This document shows, piece after piece, positions 62,176-64,000 of a DNA stretch of 64,000 nucleotides (position 1 is the stretch's first letter; every line of letters begins with the position of its first letter). Source of the DNA: Paracoccus sp. UBA889 (lineage in GTDB: Bacteria; Pseudomonadota; Alphaproteobacteria; Rhodobacterales; Rhodobacteraceae); NCBI GenBank assembly GCA_002294185.1, contig DBFD01000046.1, positions 62,001-126,000 of the forward strand, written 5' to 3'. Made by a program: the position numbers and the translations under genes. Under the pieces are notes generated by a model. That model was given only the letters and a program-made list of their open reading frames with translations. It did no database searches and had not been told where the DNA came from.

Positions 62176-63899
62176 GAGCGGTCGGGAAAGGCCGCCTTCA
62201 GCAGCGCGCGGGTATAATCGGATTGCGGATCGTCGAAGATGCGGGCGGCCTCGCCCTGTTCCACGACCTCGCCCGCACGCATCACCATGATCTGATGCGA
62301 CATGGCGCGAACCACCCGAAGATCATGGCTGATGAACAGGAAGGTCAGCCCGTATTTCGCCTGCAGATCGCGCAGAAGCGCCACGATCTGGACCTGCACC
62401 GTCATGTCCAGCGCGCTGGTCGGCTCGTCCAGAACGACGACCTTGGGCCGCAGGATCATGGCGCGGGCAATGGCGATGCGCTGACGCTGGCCGCCGGAAA
62501 ATTCGTGCGGATAGCGGTGCATCATTTCGGGACGCAGACCGACCTCGACCATGATCTCGGCCACCATCTCGCGGCGGTTGCGGCCCTTTTCGACCCCGTG
62601 CACGCTGAGACCCTCGGCGATGATCTGTTCGACCGTCATCCGGGGCGAGAGGCTGCCGAAGGGATCCTGGAACACGATCTGCATGTCGCGGCGCAGGCGG
62701 CGCAGATGCTTTGCCGACCAGCCGGCGATGTCCTGGCCCAGAAACAGGATCGGCCCCTCGCTGTCGATCAGCCGCATGATCGCCAGCGCCAGCGTCGTCT
62801 TGCCACTGCCGGATTCGCCCACCACGCCAAGGGTTTCGCCCTTGCGGACCTGCAGGGTGGCGCCGTTCACGGCCTTTACATGACCGACTGTCCGGCGCAG
62901 CAGCCCGCGCTGGATCGGGAACCAGACCTTCAGATCGCGGGTCTCGACCATCACCTCGGCGCCACGCGCGACCGGATCGGCCAGTCCGGTCGGTTCGGCC
63001 GCCAGCAGCTTGCGGGTGTATTCGTGCCGCGGATCGGCAAAGATCGCCTCGACCGGGCCCTGTTCGACGATCTCGCCATCCTTCATCACGCAGACCCGGT
63101 CGGCGATGCGCCGCACGATGCCCAGATCATGGCTGATGAACAGAAGCGACAGGCCCTCGGCCTCTTTCAGTTCGGCCAGCAGATCCAGGATCTGGGCCTG
63201 GATGGTCACGTCCAGCGCCGTCGTCGGTTCGTCCGCGATCAGCAGGTCGGGGCCGTTGGCCAGCGCCATCGCGATCATCACGCGCTGGCGCTGCCCGCCC
63301 GACAACTGGTGCGGATAATCGGCCAGCCGGCTTTCGGGATCGCGGATGCCGACGCGGTTCAGCAGTTCCACGATCCGCGCCCGCGCCTTCTGGCCCCTCA
63401 GTCCCTGATGCAGCGCCAGGCTTTCCGACAATTGCTTTTCCAGCGTGTGCAGCGGGTTCAGCGAGGTCATCGGCTCCTGGAAGATGAAGCTGATGTCGTT
63501 GCCGCGAATGTCGCGCAGGACCCGGTCGGGTGCGCCGATCATCTCGCGGCCCTCATATTGCACCGACCCCTCGACCAGCGCGGAATCACCCAGAAGCCGC
63601 ACGGTGGACAGTGCCGTCACCGATTTGCCGGACCCGGATTCGCCCACCAGCGCCACCGTCTCGCCGCGGCCCACGTGAAAGCTGACGCCCCTGACGGCCG
63701 GGAGGATCTGGCCCTCTTGCGCGAAGCTGATGCGCAGGTCGCGCACCGCCAGAACCGCATCCGAGGGCGGCGCCGGCACCCGCCGCGCGCGTTCCCCGCC
63801 GGGCATCCCGCGCGCGGGGTCGTGGTTCTCGGCCACGGCGGCGGCGCTGGCGATGCCGGGGCGGGTCGGGCGCAGTTCGGCCTCGTCTTCGTCGCTCAT
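62172..63899 (-). CDS. yejF: Fused dual ATP-binding subunit of a Yej-type peptide ABC transporter
   Basis: A 575-residue protein with two ABC domains. The first has G-E-S-G-S-G-K-S near residue 90 and L-S-G-G-Q-R-Q-R-V near residue 200; the second has G-E-S-G-S-G-K-T near residue 365 and F-S-G-G-Q-R-Q-R-I. The fused form is characteristic of YejF, which powers import of peptides such as microcin C. It overlaps the permease gene by four bases (ATGA). An N-terminal extension of about 45 residues is low-complexity. Confidence 0.88.
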   Translation of the reverse strand: MSDEDEAELRPTRPGIASAAAVAENHDPARGMPGGERARRVPAPPSDAVLAVRDLRISFAQEGQILPAVRGVSFHVGRGETVALVGESGSGKSVTALSTVRLLGDSALVEGSVQYEGREMIGAPDRVLRDIRGNDISFIFQEPMTSLNPLHTLEKQLSESLALHQGLRGQKARARIVELLNRVGIRDPESRLADYPHQLSGGQRQRVMIAMALANGPDLLIADEPTTALDVTIQAQILDLLAELKEAEGLSLLFISHDLGIVRRIADRVCVMKDGEIVEQGPVEAIFADPRHEYTRKLLAAEPTGLADPVARGAEVMVETRDLKVWFPIQRGLLRRTVGHVKAVNGATLQVRKGETLGVVGESGSGKTTLALAIMRLIDSEGPILFLGQDIAGWSAKHLRRLRRDMQIVFQDPFGSLSPRMTVEQIIAEGLSVHGVEKGRNRREMVAEIMVEVGLRPEMMHRYPHEFSGGQRQRIAIARAMILRPKVVVLDEPTSALDMTVQVQIVALLRDLQAKYGLTFLFISHDLRVVRAMSHQIMVMRAGEVVEQGEAARIFDDPQSDYTRALLKAAFPDRS

Positions 63900-64000
63900 G
63901 AAAAGGTCTTCCGCGGGTCGAAGGCATCGCGCACGCCTTCGAAGATGAAGACCAGAAGCGACAGCATGATGGCGAAGGTGAAGAAGGCGGTAAAGGCCAG
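63896..64000 (-). CDS. yejE: YejE-type permease, C-terminal fragment at window edge
   Basis: Only the last 34 residues are in the window: a hydrophobic helix followed by F-E-G-V-R-D-A-F-D-P-R-K, the usual C-terminal signature of dipeptide-type permeases (YejE, OppC). The remainder lies to the right. It overlaps yejF by four bases. Confidence 0.75.
   Translation of the reverse strand: MAFTAFFTFAIMLSLLVFIFEGVRDAFDPRKTFS

Overview
The window is high-GC, tightly packed bacterial chromosome with many 1-, 4- and 8-base gene overlaps. The gene families point to an alphaproteobacterium of the order Rhodobacterales, most likely a Paracoccus-like member. The evidence is a complete RcGTA-type gene transfer agent (GTA) cluster, a Fur/Mur-type regulator without cysteines, a TakP-like TRAP binding protein, the fused PntA/PntB transhydrogenase pair and YejEF-type transporter genes. 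I see no rRNA, tRNA, CRISPR array, insertion sequence, integrase or replication origin. No stretch longer than 300 bases lacks a gene; the longest gap is the 288-base GTA leader at 52951-53238.

Layout. (i) 1-3607, plus strand: a four-gene envelope cassette (LAB_N membrane protein, ArnT-like glycosyltransferase, polyprenyl-phosphate sugar transferase, UDP-uronate epimerase), probably decorating lipid A or LPS core with a sugar carried on a lipid phosphate. (ii) 3.7-7.6 kb: Fe-S scaffold, hisI, the tRNA-modification pair gluQ-trmFO, and ribosomal protein L25 with a clear terminator. (iii) 7.7-16.9 kb: GMC oxidoreductase, exported amidohydrolase, GH1 glucosidase, Fur-family regulator, IMPACT-family protein, an orphan TRAP binding protein, enolase and an EEP phosphatase. 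(iv) 17-25.5 kb: selO, obgE-proB-Rdx protein, an acyltransferase, pepN and an Ala-rich membrane protein. (v) 25.6-31.7 kb: pntAB, an NCS1 permease and a DUF3422 protein. (vi) 31.7-38.1 kb: small redox and housekeeping genes, a UshA-type nucleotidase, pyrD and cysE. (vii) 38.2-53.1 kb, minus strand: the GTA cluster, read right to left as g1 (small terminase), g2 (large terminase), g3 portal, g3.5, g4 protease, g5 capsid, g6-g8 connectors, g9 tail tube, g10/g10.1, g11 tape measure, g12-g15 baseplate, then a DUF2793 gene beside cysE. (viii) 53.2-64 kb: a coiled-coil protein, VWA protein, M48 protease, membrane hydrolase, cytochrome P450, phytoene-synthase-like protein, cysS, a glycosyltransferase and a Yej-type peptide ABC transporter running off the right end.

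The GTA genes encode a small siphovirus-like particle that packages host DNA. Every structural gene expected from the Rhodobacter capsulatus model is present and intact, and there is no integrase, lysis or replication gene, so this is a domesticated GTA and not an ordinary prophage. The most interesting signal is regulatory. A sigma70-like promoter upstream of g1 is followed within about 20 bases by a strong intrinsic terminator in the untranslated leader. A second intrinsic terminator sits just before the portal gene, and hairpins flank the capsid gene. Together these suggest control of GTA production by terminator read-through and RNA structure, arranged much like a lambdoid late promoter. 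This is inferred from sequence alone.
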